Source of the DNA: Candidatus Iainarchaeum sp.
GTDB taxonomy: Archaea; Iainarchaeota; Iainarchaeia; Iainarchaeales; VGJJ01
DNA length: 54,060 nt
Direction: 5' to 3'
Assembly: GCA_016198125.1 (NCBI GenBank)
Contig: JACQJG010000016.1
Span: 1 to 54,060, forward strand
Both the position numbers and the translations under genes were made by a program. The notes under the pieces are model-generated. The model was not told the origin of the DNA and did not search any database. It was given only the letters and a program-made list of their open reading frames with translations. Positions 8,591 to 18,296 of the stretch are shown one piece after another; position 1 is the stretch's first letter, and every line of letters begins with the position of its first letter.

Positions 8591-9346
8591 TTAGGTTTCT
8601 TCCTGGATCCATTCTTGGATGACTTTCATTTCACTTTTGAAATCGGGCAACTTTCCAAATGCAATGTATCCCAGCTCCCTTTTCCATCCTTGTTTTTTTT
8701 CTTGAAGTTTTTTTAGAAATAGTCTTTGATCAAATCTTTCATTATAGTATTTCATTTTTTGATTGATTAATTTTAGGTCGAAAGAGATCTTTTTCTCCCG
8801 AATGAGAAAGGCCAAATCGAAAACATCCCGGGGTTTGTCGCGTGTCATGATCGCCCGCACTTTTTCAGCCGATACTTCCTCCAACGCCATTCCATTCAAT
8901 AGCTTGGTTTGAAACCCATAGTTTTCATTTTTGAGCGAAAGAGGGATGGTTTCTCGCAGGATGTTTTCGCGCAGACTGATTTCCACATACACGAAAGAGG
9001 TACTTTGTTTTCCTTTGTACAATGGACCCTCTGAAGCAATCCGAAAGCTCGTCCCTTGGACGGATCCTTCCATCCTTTTCCCTTTTGCCTTAATTTGAAA
9101 ATTTTCAAGGGTGTTAAGGGTGTTTTCCATTATTTTTCCGGGCAGTTTTTGGGAAGCCGTAAAATCCAAGTCTTCGGAAAACCGTAGGAGGTGATGGAAA
9201 AACCAGAGATAGGTCCCTCCCTTGAACACCAGAGGGTATTCCGCTAGGGAAACGAGGACGGCATTTTGGATGTAGTGTTTCTCCTGTTGCCAGGGTTTCA
9301 TGTTGTTTAGCTTGGCGAGTTCCAGGAGTTTTTCCTTATCAATCAT
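8591..9346 (-). CDS. abiEii: AbiEii-type nucleotidyltransferase toxin
   Basis: 251 residues. Polymerase-beta-like nucleotidyltransferase of the AbiEii/MenT group: the motif FKGGTYLWFF...RFSEDLDF near residues 41-62 provides the Gly-rich turn and the catalytic Asp pair, and later AEKVRAIMTRDKPRDVFDLAFL is the conserved helical motif. Toxins of this family transfer nucleotides to RNA (tRNA acceptor ends in MenT) and arrest growth. Its start codon overlaps the stop of the AbiEi gene (ATGA), as in known abiE operons. The region is visibly richer in A/T than the flanking genes, suggesting horizontal acquisition. Confidence 0.88.
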   Translation of the reverse strand: MIDKEKLLELAKLNNMKPWQQEKHYIQNAVLVSLAEYPLVFKGGTYLWFFHHLLRFSEDLDFTASQKLPGKIMENTLNTLENFQIKAKGKRMEGSVQGTSFRIASEGPLYKGKQSTSFVYVEISLRENILRETIPLSLKNENYGFQTKLLNGMALEEVSAEKVRAIMTRDKPRDVFDLAFLIREKKISFDLKLINQKMKYYNERFDQRLFLKKLQEKKQGWKRELGYIAFGKLPDFKSEMKVIQEWIQEET

Positions 9347-9906
9347 TTCATTTCCCCCTCAATTCTCTTTCGCGTTTTCTCCGGAATCTTGTCCAGCAAT
9401 TGGTTCAACCGCCTCCGATTAATCTTTTTCATCAATTCGGCCACCGTACTTTTTGAATAGGCCCGCAAATAGAGCCCATCGATCAACGCTTTTTCGGGAA
9501 TCGCCAAAAAATAATAATCGTTATCTGCCTTTACGCGTTCAAACCCAAAGAATAACGATGAAGGGATGCGATGATAATTGACCCCCACCCCCGGAAGCCG
9601 GCGGGCGACCTTGGGGGTGACACATTCAATATCGGCCGGCACTTGCTGGATCAATTGGTGCATGAGCAAGGCACTGTAAAGAGAAATGTACGCGGGTTCG
9701 ATGAGTTGGGTTGCAACGACGTAATCATCATTCGTGAAGGCGATCTTACCGCGTACCAATCGCCGAGCCAACTTTTTTCGCACGAGACGGGAAGCATATA
9801 CCTTAGCAGTTAATTTGGACGAACTAATGAGATTAGCCAGTTGCTGGACGGAAAATACCGCCCGACCACTCCTCAGGGCTTTATCCCGAATCTCATACAA
9901 ATTCAT
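9343..9906 (-). CDS. abiEi: AbiEi-type antitoxin / transcriptional repressor
   Basis: 187 residues. The N-terminus is a winged-helix domain (FSVQQLANLI...KVYASRLVRKKLARRLVRGKIAF), followed by the AbiEi antitoxin domain (YISLYSALLMHQL, VARRLPGVGVNYHRIP, EKALIDGLYL). In described AbiE systems this protein neutralises the toxin and represses its own promoter by binding inverted repeats. Two related inverted repeats lie immediately upstream, at 9918-9935 and 9991-10007. A GGGTGA Shine-Dalgarno-like stretch precedes the ATG. It is first in the two-gene operon and overlaps the toxin gene by four bases. Confidence 0.87.
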   Translation of the reverse strand: MNLYEIRDKALRSGRAVFSVQQLANLISSSKLTAKVYASRLVRKKLARRLVRGKIAFTNDDYVVATQLIEPAYISLYSALLMHQLIQQVPADIECVTPKVARRLPGVGVNYHRIPSSLFFGFERVKADNDYYFLAIPEKALIDGLYLRAYSKSTVAELMKKINRRRLNQLLDKIPEKTRKRIEGEMK

Positions 9907-9917
9907 TGTTTCACCCA

Positions 9918-9935
9918 GGTAACAGAATTGTTACC
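9918..9935. promoter_or_regulatory. Operator-like inverted repeat 1 of the abiE operon
   Basis: Perfect 7-bp arms GGTAACA / TGTTACC separated by GAAT, starting 12 bp upstream of the abiEi ATG. It lies near the expected transcription start of the minus-strand operon. Its core TAACAGAATT recurs in the second repeat. Confidence 0.55.
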
Positions 9936-9990
9936 CCCATAAAACGACTCTTTTCTTAATAAAGCTGCGCCCGCTTCACTCATTTCAACA

Positions 9991-10007
9991 GTATAACAGA
10001 ATTATAC
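9991..10007. promoter_or_regulatory. Operator-like inverted repeat 2 of the abiE operon
   Basis: 6-bp arms GTATAA / TTATAC around CAGAA. It shares TAACAGAATT with repeat 1, about 72 bp further from the gene. Known AbiEi repressors bind two such repeats; assignment here is by similarity of arrangement. Confidence 0.45.
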
Positions 10008-10125
10008 GCAGATCAAAGAAAAAGTATTATCAAAACAATTCAAGGACGGATTGCAAGGCGTTTATGGTATAATTGATCCCAACGTTTTTGAAAAACACCA
10101 AAAGGCATTGTTAGAAATGGAATAA
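9997..10125 (+). pseudogene. Gene remnant, unidentified C-terminal fragment
   Basis: A 42-codon open stretch ends in TAA at 10123-10125 and has protein-like composition (for example KQFKDGLQGVYGIIDP). It has no ATG or GTG start and a stop codon immediately upstream inside inverted repeat 2. It looks like the tail of a gene disrupted when the AbiE segment was inserted or decayed. The family is not recognised; it could also be chance. Confidence 0.3.
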
Positions 10126-10194
10126 CTTCCATCAAAATTATTAAGTCCAATAGAATTGACATTACCATTAAAGGCAACTAGCCAGAACCTTATT

Positions 10195-10248
10195 CTACGA
10201 ACAGATGCCCACGACGGGCATTTAGCCTCTTAAAAGAGGCGTCTACGA
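10195..10248. repeat. Palindromic element flanked by CTACGA direct repeats
   Basis: Two adjacent hairpins: ATGCCC/GGGCAT with a 5-nt loop at 10205-10221, and GCCTCTT/AAGAGGC at 10225-10240. Together they are bracketed by direct repeats CTACGA at 10195-10200 and 10243-10248. AGATGCC and GGCGTCT can also pair with each other (one G-U), so two alternative folds exist. It may be a small mobile palindrome with target duplication or an RNA switch; no known family was recognised. The rest of the 9907-10320 gap holds only the AbiE operators and the remnant. Confidence 0.4.
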
Positions 10249-10290
10249 GTTAGTTTTAAAATGGTTTCTGTGAAATTGGAATGTAGGCAT

Positions 10291-10299
10291 TAATATATT
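10291..10299 (+). promoter_or_regulatory. TATA box upstream of the structured leader and RNA polymerase operon
   Basis: TAATATATT is a good archaeal TATA element. At 25-26 bp spacing, transcription would begin near 10320, exactly where the structured RNA at 10319-10416 begins and 140 nt before rpoH. Confidence 0.5.
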
Positions 10300-10318
10300 A
10301 GTGTCCAGCGATTTTTTT

Positions 10319-10416
10319 GAGTGAGCGTGCGCGGGCAAGGGTTCAAATCATTTGCAGTCATTAATCGTCTTTACAGACCCCTTTCTGTGCGCCTTGCCGT
10401 TGGACGTTGGCCACAT
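10319..10416 (+). ncRNA. Structured leader or small RNA, possibly H/ACA-like
   Basis: Bases 10334-10340 (GGCAAGG) pair perfectly with 10392-10398 (CCTTGCC). Below them an unpaired pocket (GCGCG on the left, GTTGG on the right) is closed by a lower stem AGCGT/ACGTT. An ACA trinucleotide sits at 10413-10415, exactly 14 nt after the upper stem, the spacing expected of H/ACA pseudouridine-guide RNAs. An inner hairpin ACAGA/TCTGT occupies the top. Against this, no clear K-turn for L7Ae binding is visible. It may instead be a 5' leader of the rpoH transcript. The predicted transcription start coincides with its 5' end. Confidence 0.35.
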
Positions 10417-10460
10417 AGTGGGATTCGCGTCATAGCGGGGAAAAGGGGGTTTTAGGGCAG

Positions 10461-10694
10461 ATGATTAAACGGCTTTCCGACCACGTGTTAGTGCCACGCC
10501 ATGAAGTGGTTTCACGCGAAGAGGAAGCCCAGGTGCTCACCAAATTAGGCGTGGAAAAGGAAAAACTGCCTGTTATTCTTGAATCCGATCCCTCGGCCAT
10601 GGAAGTAAAAGCCAAGAAAGGGGATTTGGTTCGCATTGTACGCAAGAGTCCCACTGCAGGCGAAACCATTTATTACAGGCGGGTGGTGGGGTGA
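10461..10694 (+). CDS. rpoH: DNA-directed RNA polymerase subunit H (RPB5 C-terminal type)
   Basis: 77 residues, the usual archaeal length. It matches the C-terminal core of eukaryotic RPB5: LSDHVLVPRHEVVS at the N-terminus, then LPVILESDP and GDLVRIVRKSPTAGETIYYRRVV. It sits in the lower jaw of the polymerase and helps grip downstream DNA. First protein gene of the RNA polymerase operon; it overlaps the rpoB'' start as GTGA. Confidence 0.97.
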   Translation: MIKRLSDHVLVPRHEVVSREEEAQVLTKLGVEKEKLPVILESDPSAMEVKAKKGDLVRIVRKSPTAGETIYYRRVVG

Positions 10695-12178
10695 AGGGAA
10701 CCACCGTTGACTTAAGCAATACGTGGGCGCTTGTACAATCCTATTACAACAACCGGTCCATTGCCCAGATGGAAACCGAGTCATTCAATCAGTTTGTAGA
10801 TGAAAAACTGCCGGAAATCATTTCAGAAAACAAGTCCATTGCCCCCAAGATTGAAGAAGTCAAAGTGGAATTGGAAGCCATTGAAGTCCAGCGCCCGCGC
10901 ATCATTGAGGCGGATGGAAGCCCGCGCAACGATTTTTACCCCATGGAAGCGCGCATCCGCAACCGAACGTATTCAGCGCCTTTATTCTTAACCATGCGCA
11001 TGCTTCGCAGGGATGTAGAACAGGATTTGAAGAAAACGTACATTGGCGAATTGCCCATCATGCTTAAAAGCAACCGGTGCTGGCTGGCAGGAAAAACCCC
11101 GGAAGAAGTGATTGCAATGGGCGAAGACCCGCTTGACTTTGGAGGGTATTTCATTGTCAATGGCTCTGAAAAAGTGCTGATCACGCAGGAGGTTCTTGCA
11201 TCGGACCGCGTGATTTTAAGCGAGAAAACAGGGGACAAGGTTACTGCGGAAGTCATTTCAACCCGGGGGGCATTCAAAGGCCGTGTAAGGATCATGCGCA
11301 ACAAGGACGGCATTTTAAGCGTTACATTCCCTGCATCTCCAAGAAAGCTGCGCTTGTTCGTGCTCCTGAAGGCATTGGGATTGAAGAACGACGAGGAAAT
11401 TACCAAGGCATTCGCAAACACCAAGGAAGTGCAGAACGACGTGCTGTTGAACCTGGAGAACATGGAAATCAAAGACGAGGAAGAGGCCTTGGACCGCATT
11501 GGAAAATATGTGGCTCCCGGCCAGGTCATTGATTATCGTTTGCGCCGCGCCCAGGAAGTCATTGACGCGTTCCTGTTGCCCCACATTGGCCAGGGAAAAG
11601 ACCAGCGCCTGGCAAAGGCCTATTACCTGGCCATGATGGCTGAACGCGCAGTGGAACGCGCCCATGGTTTGAGGGGCGAAGATGACAAGGACCATTACGC
11701 AAACAAGCGCTTGGAGTTAAGCGGAAAACTCATGGAGCACTTGTTCAGGTACAGTTTCAAGTACTTTGTCAAGGATTTAACTTTTCAAATTGACCGCACC
11801 ATTACAAGGAGAAGGAAATTGAACATTTCCACGGTTGTAAGGCCTGGCGCTATTTCAGAGCGCATCCGGTTTGCCATGAGCACGGGAAACTGGATTGGGC
11901 GTTCTTCCGGGGTAAGCAAGTTCATGGACCGCGTGAACTACCTGGCGCCGCTCACGGATTTGCGCAAAGTTAAAAGTCCGTTGAACAAGAACCGGGAATT
12001 GTATGAGGCAAGGGACGTGCATGGAACGCACTGGGGGAGGTTAGACCCCATTGAAACGCCGGATGGACCCCAGTGTGGATTGGTGCGCAACTTGAGTTTG
12101 CTTGCCGAGGTCACAACAGAAAAAGACCCTGTTGGAATTGAAAAACTATTGCATGAAATGGGAGTCAAATTGAAGTAA
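10691..12178 (+). CDS. rpoB2: DNA-directed RNA polymerase subunit B'' (N-terminal half of RpoB)
   Basis: 495 residues from GTG 10691, overlapping rpoH. It corresponds to the protrusion, lobe and fork domains of the second-largest subunit: PMEARIRNRTYSAPLFL, GELPIMLKSNRCWLAG, DPLDFGGYFIVNGSEKVLI, and near the end GRLDPIETPDGPQCGLVRNLSLL. The B subunit is split into two genes here, as in methanogens, halophiles and several other euryarchaeal lineages. The break comes after the fork region, just before the B' hybrid-binding part. No inteins or frameshifts were seen. Confidence 0.97.
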   Translation: MKGTTVDLSNTWALVQSYYNNRSIAQMETESFNQFVDEKLPEIISENKSIAPKIEEVKVELEAIEVQRPRIIEADGSPRNDFYPMEARIRNRTYSAPLFLTMRMLRRDVEQDLKKTYIGELPIMLKSNRCWLAGKTPEEVIAMGEDPLDFGGYFIVNGSEKVLITQEVLASDRVILSEKTGDKVTAEVISTRGAFKGRVRIMRNKDGILSVTFPASPRKLRLFVLLKALGLKNDEEITKAFANTKEVQNDVLLNLENMEIKDEEEALDRIGKYVAPGQVIDYRLRRAQEVIDAFLLPHIGQGKDQRLAKAYYLAMMAERAVERAHGLRGEDDKDHYANKRLELSGKLMEHLFRYSFKYFVKDLTFQIDRTITRRRKLNISTVVRPGAISERIRFAMSTGNWIGRSSGVSKFMDRVNYLAPLTDLRKVKSPLNKNRELYEARDVHGTHWGRLDPIETPDGPQCGLVRNLSLLAEVTTEKDPVGIEKLLHEMGVKLK

Positions 12179-12198
12179 TAGCGTAAGCAGGTATTCGT

Positions 12199-14013
12199 AT
12201 GAACGTTGAAGGAAAAGTGTACGTGAACGGGAAGCTCATCGGGTTTCACAAGGACATTGAACAATTAACAAAGGAATTGGTTGCGCGCAGGCGTCAGGGA
12301 AAGCTAAACTATCAAATCAACATTTCCTATCACGAGGATACAAGGGAATTGTACATTAACACGGATGCCGGCCGCGTGCAACGCCCGCTCATTGTAGTTG
12401 AAAACGCCAAGCCGCGTCTCACCAAAGACCACATCCGGCAGGTGGAAGAAGGAAAACTGAGCTGGATGGACCTGATCAACAAGGGCATCGTGGAATACTT
12501 GGACGCCGAAGAAGAAGAAAATACGCTTGTAGGAACAGACGAGAACGAGTTAACAGAGGACCACACGCACATGGAAATCAATCCCACAGGAATTCTCAGC
12601 ATCATAACGTCCATGATTCCCTATTTGGAAAACAACATGGCGGGAAAGGCTTTGCACGGAGCCAAAATGTTCAAGCAAGGCCTTGGAATCGGGTCTGTGA
12701 ATTACAATCTGCGCACGGACACCGAAGGCTACTTGATGTATTACCCCCAAAGAGCCCTGGTTAAAACGCGCACCATGGACTTGCTGCAATCCGATAAGCG
12801 CCCGGACTTGCAGAACTTTGTAGTGGCCATCATGCCCTTCATGGGATTCAACATGGCGGATGCCGTGGTGTTGAATAAAGGCGCTGTTGACCGGGGGCTG
12901 GGCAGAAGCGTGTACTTCCGCATGTATGAGGCCGAGGAAGTGCGGTACCCTGGAGGACAAATTGACAAGTTTGAAACACCTTCAGAAGACATAGTGGGTT
13001 ATTTGTCAGAAGAATTTTACAAGAAATTGGGCGCTGACGGGTTGGTGGAACCGGAAATGCAGGTGTTTGATAAGGACGTTATTATTGGAAAAACGTCTCC
13101 GCCAAGGTTCTTGGAGGAGATAACAGATTTTGGAGTCATTCAGGAAAAGCGCCGTGAATCCTCAGTGGTTGTAAAAAAGGGAAAAGAAGGCGTTGTGGAC
13201 AAAGTGGTGGTTACCGAAGGCCCGGATGGAAGCAAGCTGGCCAAAGTGAAACTGCGCACCGAGCTTTTTCCTGAGCCTGGGGACAAGTTTGCAAGCAAGC
13301 ACGGCCAAAAAGGAGTGGTTGGCGCAGTCATACCTGAAGAGGACATGCCCTTTACTGAACAGGGCATTCGCCCGGACCTCATATTAAACCCGCATTCCAT
13401 TCCAAGCCGTATGACCATTGGCCATTTGATTGAAATGCTTGCAGGAAAAGCCGCTTCGGTGGGCGGAGAAATTGTAGACGGAACACCATTCAACGTGGAA
13501 TCGCGGGACCAGTTAAAGAAAGTGCTTGTTTCGCATGGATTCAGAGAGGATGGAAAAGAAGTATTCTATGATGGCATCACGGGAAAAAAAATCACGGGAG
13601 AAATTTTTACCGGAGTAGTTTCATACAGGCGCTTGTTCCACCTGGTTTCACACAAAATCCAGGCACGTTCAAGAGGGCCTGTGCAGATTCTCACCCGCCA
13701 GCCCACGGAAGGAAAAGAAAAGGAAGGCGGCCTGCGATTTGGGGAAATGGAAGGCGAAACGCTTGTAGGCCACGGGGCTGCCATGCTCTTGCAGGAAAAA
13801 TTCATTGAAGATTCGGACAAAGTAACAGAACTTGTGTGCGCTTCCTGCGGGGTCATTGCAGTGAATGACACCATTCGCAGGAAAAGGTATTGCCCCTTGT
13901 GTGATAGCGCCAATATTTACCCGGTTCAAATGAGTTATGGGTTCAAGCTTTTATTGGACGAATTGAAGGCGTTGGGCATTTACCCAAAACTCGTGTTGGG
14001 AGACAAAGCATAG
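12199..14013 (+). CDS. rpoB1: DNA-directed RNA polymerase subunit B' (C-terminal half of RpoB)
   Basis: 604 residues, starting 20 bp after rpoB''. It contains the hybrid-binding domain and part of the active-site scaffold: YPQRALVKTRTMDLL, FNMADAVVLNKGAVDRGLGRS, GDKFASKHGQKGVVGAVIPEEDMPF, and NPHSIPSRMTIGHLIEMLAGK. A C-terminal zinc-binding clamp has CASCG and CPLCD. Length and motifs are normal for a split archaeal B'. It forms the catalytic core together with A' and A''. Confidence 0.97.
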   Translation: MNVEGKVYVNGKLIGFHKDIEQLTKELVARRRQGKLNYQINISYHEDTRELYINTDAGRVQRPLIVVENAKPRLTKDHIRQVEEGKLSWMDLINKGIVEYLDAEEEENTLVGTDENELTEDHTHMEINPTGILSIITSMIPYLENNMAGKALHGAKMFKQGLGIGSVNYNLRTDTEGYLMYYPQRALVKTRTMDLLQSDKRPDLQNFVVAIMPFMGFNMADAVVLNKGAVDRGLGRSVYFRMYEAEEVRYPGGQIDKFETPSEDIVGYLSEEFYKKLGADGLVEPEMQVFDKDVIIGKTSPPRFLEEITDFGVIQEKRRESSVVVKKGKEGVVDKVVVTEGPDGSKLAKVKLRTELFPEPGDKFASKHGQKGVVGAVIPEEDMPFTEQGIRPDLILNPHSIPSRMTIGHLIEMLAGKAASVGGEIVDGTPFNVESRDQLKKVLVSHGFREDGKEVFYDGITGKKITGEIFTGVVSYRRLFHLVSHKIQARSRGPVQILTRQPTEGKEKEGGLRFGEMEGETLVGHGAAMLLQEKFIEDSDKVTELVCASCGVIAVNDTIRRKRYCPLCDSANIYPVQMSYGFKLLLDELKALGIYPKLVLGDKA

Positions 14014-14023
14014 GGGAATGAAC

Positions 14024-16642
14024 ATGTTGACCAAGCGCATTGAAGCCATTGAATTTGCCGTGTTAAGCCCGGACATGATCCGAAAAATGTCTGCCATTGA
14101 AATAAAGGTGCCTGACACGTATGACAAAGACGGGTATCCCATGGAAGAAGGGTTAATGGACCCCCACCTGGGGGTTATCAATCCTTCCCTGCGGTGCAAG
14201 ACGTGCGGCCAGAAGATGAAGCAGTGCCCCGGGCATTTTGGAAGCATGGAACTCGTAAGGCCGGTCATTCACCCCAAGTTTTCAAAGAACCTTGAAACCC
14301 TGCTCATGGCCACGTGCAGGGAATGCGGGCGCATTGTACTGAAAGATGAACAGTTAAAAGACATCATTGATGCAACCAAGGACAGGTCCTTGGATGACCG
14401 CGTGAAAATCCTTGTCAAGAAAACAAAGGCCAAGCAGAAATGCCCCCAATGCAACGCCGAGCGCAAGCAGATTCTCCTGGACAAGCCCACTAATTTTTTC
14501 CATGACAAGGACCGCATTTACCCCACGCAAATACGCGAATGGGTGGAAAAGATTCCATCCAAAGACCTTGAATTGTTTGGATATGAAGCCGAGCGCATCC
14601 GGCCTGAATGGTTCATTTTAACGGTTTTACAAGTCCCTCCTATCACCATTCGCCCGTCCATTACCTTGGACACTGGAATCAAGTCCGAAGACGATTTGAC
14701 CCACAAGCTCGTGGATGTTATTCGCATTAACGCGCGCTTAAAAGACAACATTGAAGCAGGCGCGCCCCAATTAATCATTGAAGACTTGTGGGATCTGCTT
14801 CAATACCATGTAACCACGTACTTTGACAACAACTCTGCAGGCGTTCCACCGGCCAAGCACAGAAGCGGAAGAAGCCTGCGCACGCTGGTGCAGCGCTTGA
14901 AGGGAAAAAAAGGAAGGTTCAGGTACAATTTGACTGGAAAGCGGGTTAATTATGCGGCAAGAACCATTGTAACGCCCGACCCTTTCCTGTCCATCAACGA
15001 AGTGGGCGTTCCAAAGGAAATTGCAAACGATTTGACAATACCTGAATATGTAACCACGTTCAACCTTGAACAATTCAAAAAAGACATTAAGAATACAAAC
15101 CGCGTAATTTACGTAACGCGCCCCAATGGCCTGCGCAAAAAAGTCGGCGATTTAAACAAGGATGAAATCATAGCTGAACTTGAACTGGGGTGCAAGATTG
15201 AGCGCGTGCTTGAAGACGGGGACATTGTACTGTTTAACCGCCAGCCTTCCCTTCACAGGTTATCCATGATGGCCCATACGGTCAAGGTAATGCCGGACCG
15301 CACCATTCACATGAATCCAACCGTCTGTCGTCCCTACAACGCAGATTTTGACGGAGATGAAATGAATCTTCACGTACCTCAGACCGCGGAAGGCAAGGCC
15401 GAAGCACGTGAACTCATGTACGTGCAGGACCAGATCATTTCCCCCCGGCATGGAGGGCCTGTGATTACCCTCATGGAAGACGGCGTTTCAGGGTTATTTT
15501 TGCTGACATTAAAGTCAACAGAGTTCACGCCTGCAGAAGCCATGAATTTTTTCTATGAAATCGGGTTAACGGACATTCCAAAACCCGACCGCGGAAAAAA
15601 CTATTCCGGAAGGCTCGTATTCTCCCAAATCCTGCCCAAAAACTTTAACATTGAATTTCCCAGTTACACTTCGCGCCTGCTCCTGCAGGCCGGCCTTATT
15701 GCAGACCCGAAAGAGGACAAGGAATTTGATTCCTACGTGCGCATTGAAAATGGAAAACTCGTAACTGGAATCATTGATCAAGCCGCATTGGGCGAAGGCA
15801 CTGGGCGCATTATTGATGTGCTTGCACGCGAATACCCAAAAGATGTGCTGGAAAAGTTTTACAGGGACACGAATCGATTGGCCGTGTACATGGTCACGCG
15901 CACGGGCATAACGGTTGGATTGGACGAATTTGAACCGTCAGAAACCGTGCTGCGCGCCAAAGAAGACGCTGTGCGCGAAGAGCTCTTGGAAGCCGAAGAA
16001 CTCGTGCGCAAACTCAAGTCCAATCAGTTGGAGCCCATTCCTGGAAGGCAGGTTCAGGAAAGTTTTGAAATTTACATGCTTCGCCTGGGCGCCAAGCAAA
16101 AATCCAAAGTGGAAAAACAAATCATCAGCGAAAAAATCCGCGAGGTCATTGGAAGGCCGCGGCCAAAGTACAATACTACTACCATGATTCTAAGCGGGGC
16201 AAGAGGCGGAATGACCAATTTAACCAACCTCATGGGGCTGTGGGGGCAGGCATCTGTAAGAGAAGGCAGGCCCAGAAGAGGGTACAAGAAAAGGCTTATC
16301 ACCATCAACAAACCAGGAGACGTGGGCGCAATTGCTGGTGGGTTTATCCAGCACAATTTCATGGAAGGCATGAAAGTGCGCGAATACTTTTACCATTCCA
16401 TGGGCGGCCGCCAGGGAGAAGTGGACACCGGGGTTTCAACCAAAGTGTCAGGGTACTTGTACCGGCGCCTGGCCAACTCGTTGAAAGACCTGGTGGTCAA
16501 TTACGATGGCACTGTGCGCACGGCGAACAAGAACATCATACAATTGGTTTACGGAGAAGACGGCGTCTTCCCGGCAAAAACAAAACGCGGAAAAGTGGAC
16601 ATCAAAGAGCTTTTGCGGAGGTCCACTCAAAAGGAAAAGTGA
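14024..16642 (+). CDS. rpoA1: DNA-directed RNA polymerase subunit A' (N-terminal part of the largest subunit)
   Basis: 872 residues. The active-site magnesium loop NADFDGDEMNLHVPQ is intact, with the three catalytic aspartates at residues 441, 443 and 445. The N-terminal zinc clamp reads CKTCGQ...CPGHFG and is followed by a CRECG / CPQCN zinc pair; YNLTGKRVNYAARTIVTPDP is the switch/lid region. ATG 14024 is chosen over ATG 14018 because the AGGGG ribosome site at 14012-14016 is 7 nt away rather than 1. The A subunit is split after the bridge-helix region, continuing in the next gene. Confidence 0.97.
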   Translation: MLTKRIEAIEFAVLSPDMIRKMSAIEIKVPDTYDKDGYPMEEGLMDPHLGVINPSLRCKTCGQKMKQCPGHFGSMELVRPVIHPKFSKNLETLLMATCRECGRIVLKDEQLKDIIDATKDRSLDDRVKILVKKTKAKQKCPQCNAERKQILLDKPTNFFHDKDRIYPTQIREWVEKIPSKDLELFGYEAERIRPEWFILTVLQVPPITIRPSITLDTGIKSEDDLTHKLVDVIRINARLKDNIEAGAPQLIIEDLWDLLQYHVTTYFDNNSAGVPPAKHRSGRSLRTLVQRLKGKKGRFRYNLTGKRVNYAARTIVTPDPFLSINEVGVPKEIANDLTIPEYVTTFNLEQFKKDIKNTNRVIYVTRPNGLRKKVGDLNKDEIIAELELGCKIERVLEDGDIVLFNRQPSLHRLSMMAHTVKVMPDRTIHMNPTVCRPYNADFDGDEMNLHVPQTAEGKAEARELMYVQDQIISPRHGGPVITLMEDGVSGLFLLTLKSTEFTPAEAMNFFYEIGLTDIPKPDRGKNYSGRLVFSQILPKNFNIEFPSYTSRLLLQAGLIADPKEDKEFDSYVRIENGKLVTGIIDQAALGEGTGRIIDVLAREYPKDVLEKFYRDTNRLAVYMVTRTGITVGLDEFEPSETVLRAKEDAVREELLEAEELVRKLKSNQLEPIPGRQVQESFEIYMLRLGAKQKSKVEKQIISEKIREVIGRPRPKYNTTTMILSGARGGMTNLTNLMGLWGQASVREGRPRRGYKKRLITINKPGDVGAIAGGFIQHNFMEGMKVREYFYHSMGGRQGEVDTGVSTKVSGYLYRRLANSLKDLVVNYDGTVRTANKNIIQLVYGEDGVFPAKTKRGKVDIKELLRRSTQKEK

Positions 16643-17902
<1,260 letters not shown>

Positions 17903-17910
17903 CAATGAAC

Positions 17911-18273
17911 ATGACAGAAATGGATGTTAAAAGGGAAATACGCCGCGCAGTGGACACTGGAAAAATAGAATTCGGACTCAACAAAACCCAGAAAGGCACC
18001 GTAAGGGGAAAGGGCCAGATGGTCATTCTGAGTGAAAACATGCATTCTGCAAGCGCCGAACGTTTGAGGCATTATGCAGGACTTGCAGGCATTCCCGTAT
18101 ACGCATTCGAAGGCACTGGTTTGGAACTCGGAAAAGTGTGCGGAAAGCCTTTCGTAGTCTCGGCTTTGATTGTCCACGATGAAGGCAAAAGCAAGGTGCT
18201 CGAACTCGTAAAAGAAAGTGCGGGTACAGAAAAGCCTGCGCGCATGCAAAAAAGAGGCAGGGCCAAGAAGTGA
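17911..18273 (+). CDS. rpl30e: Ribosomal protein eL30
   Basis: About 120 residues. It belongs to the L7Ae/L30e RNA-binding family: KIEFGLNKTQKGTVRGKGQMVILSEN..., LRHYAGLAGIPVYAFEGTGLELG, GKPFVVSALIV. It is a large-subunit protein without a bacterial counterpart. Several close in-frame starts exist (GTG 17899, ATG 17905, 17911, 17920); 17911 best fits the GGTGA ribosome site. It lies between rpoA'' and nusA, the standard archaeal place. A short basic C-terminal tail ends in RGRAKK. Confidence 0.94.
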   Translation: MTEMDVKREIRRAVDTGKIEFGLNKTQKGTVRGKGQMVILSENMHSASAERLRHYAGLAGIPVYAFEGTGLELGKVCGKPFVVSALIVHDEGKSKVLELVKESAGTEKPARMQKRGRAKK

Positions 18274-18296
18274 TTTTCTTTTTAGGGTTTTCTTGA

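Noticed and set aside
10340-10349. GGTTCAAATC resembling a tRNA T-loop
   Set aside because: The flanking bases do not form a 5-bp T-stem, and no acceptor, D or anticodon arms could be built around it.
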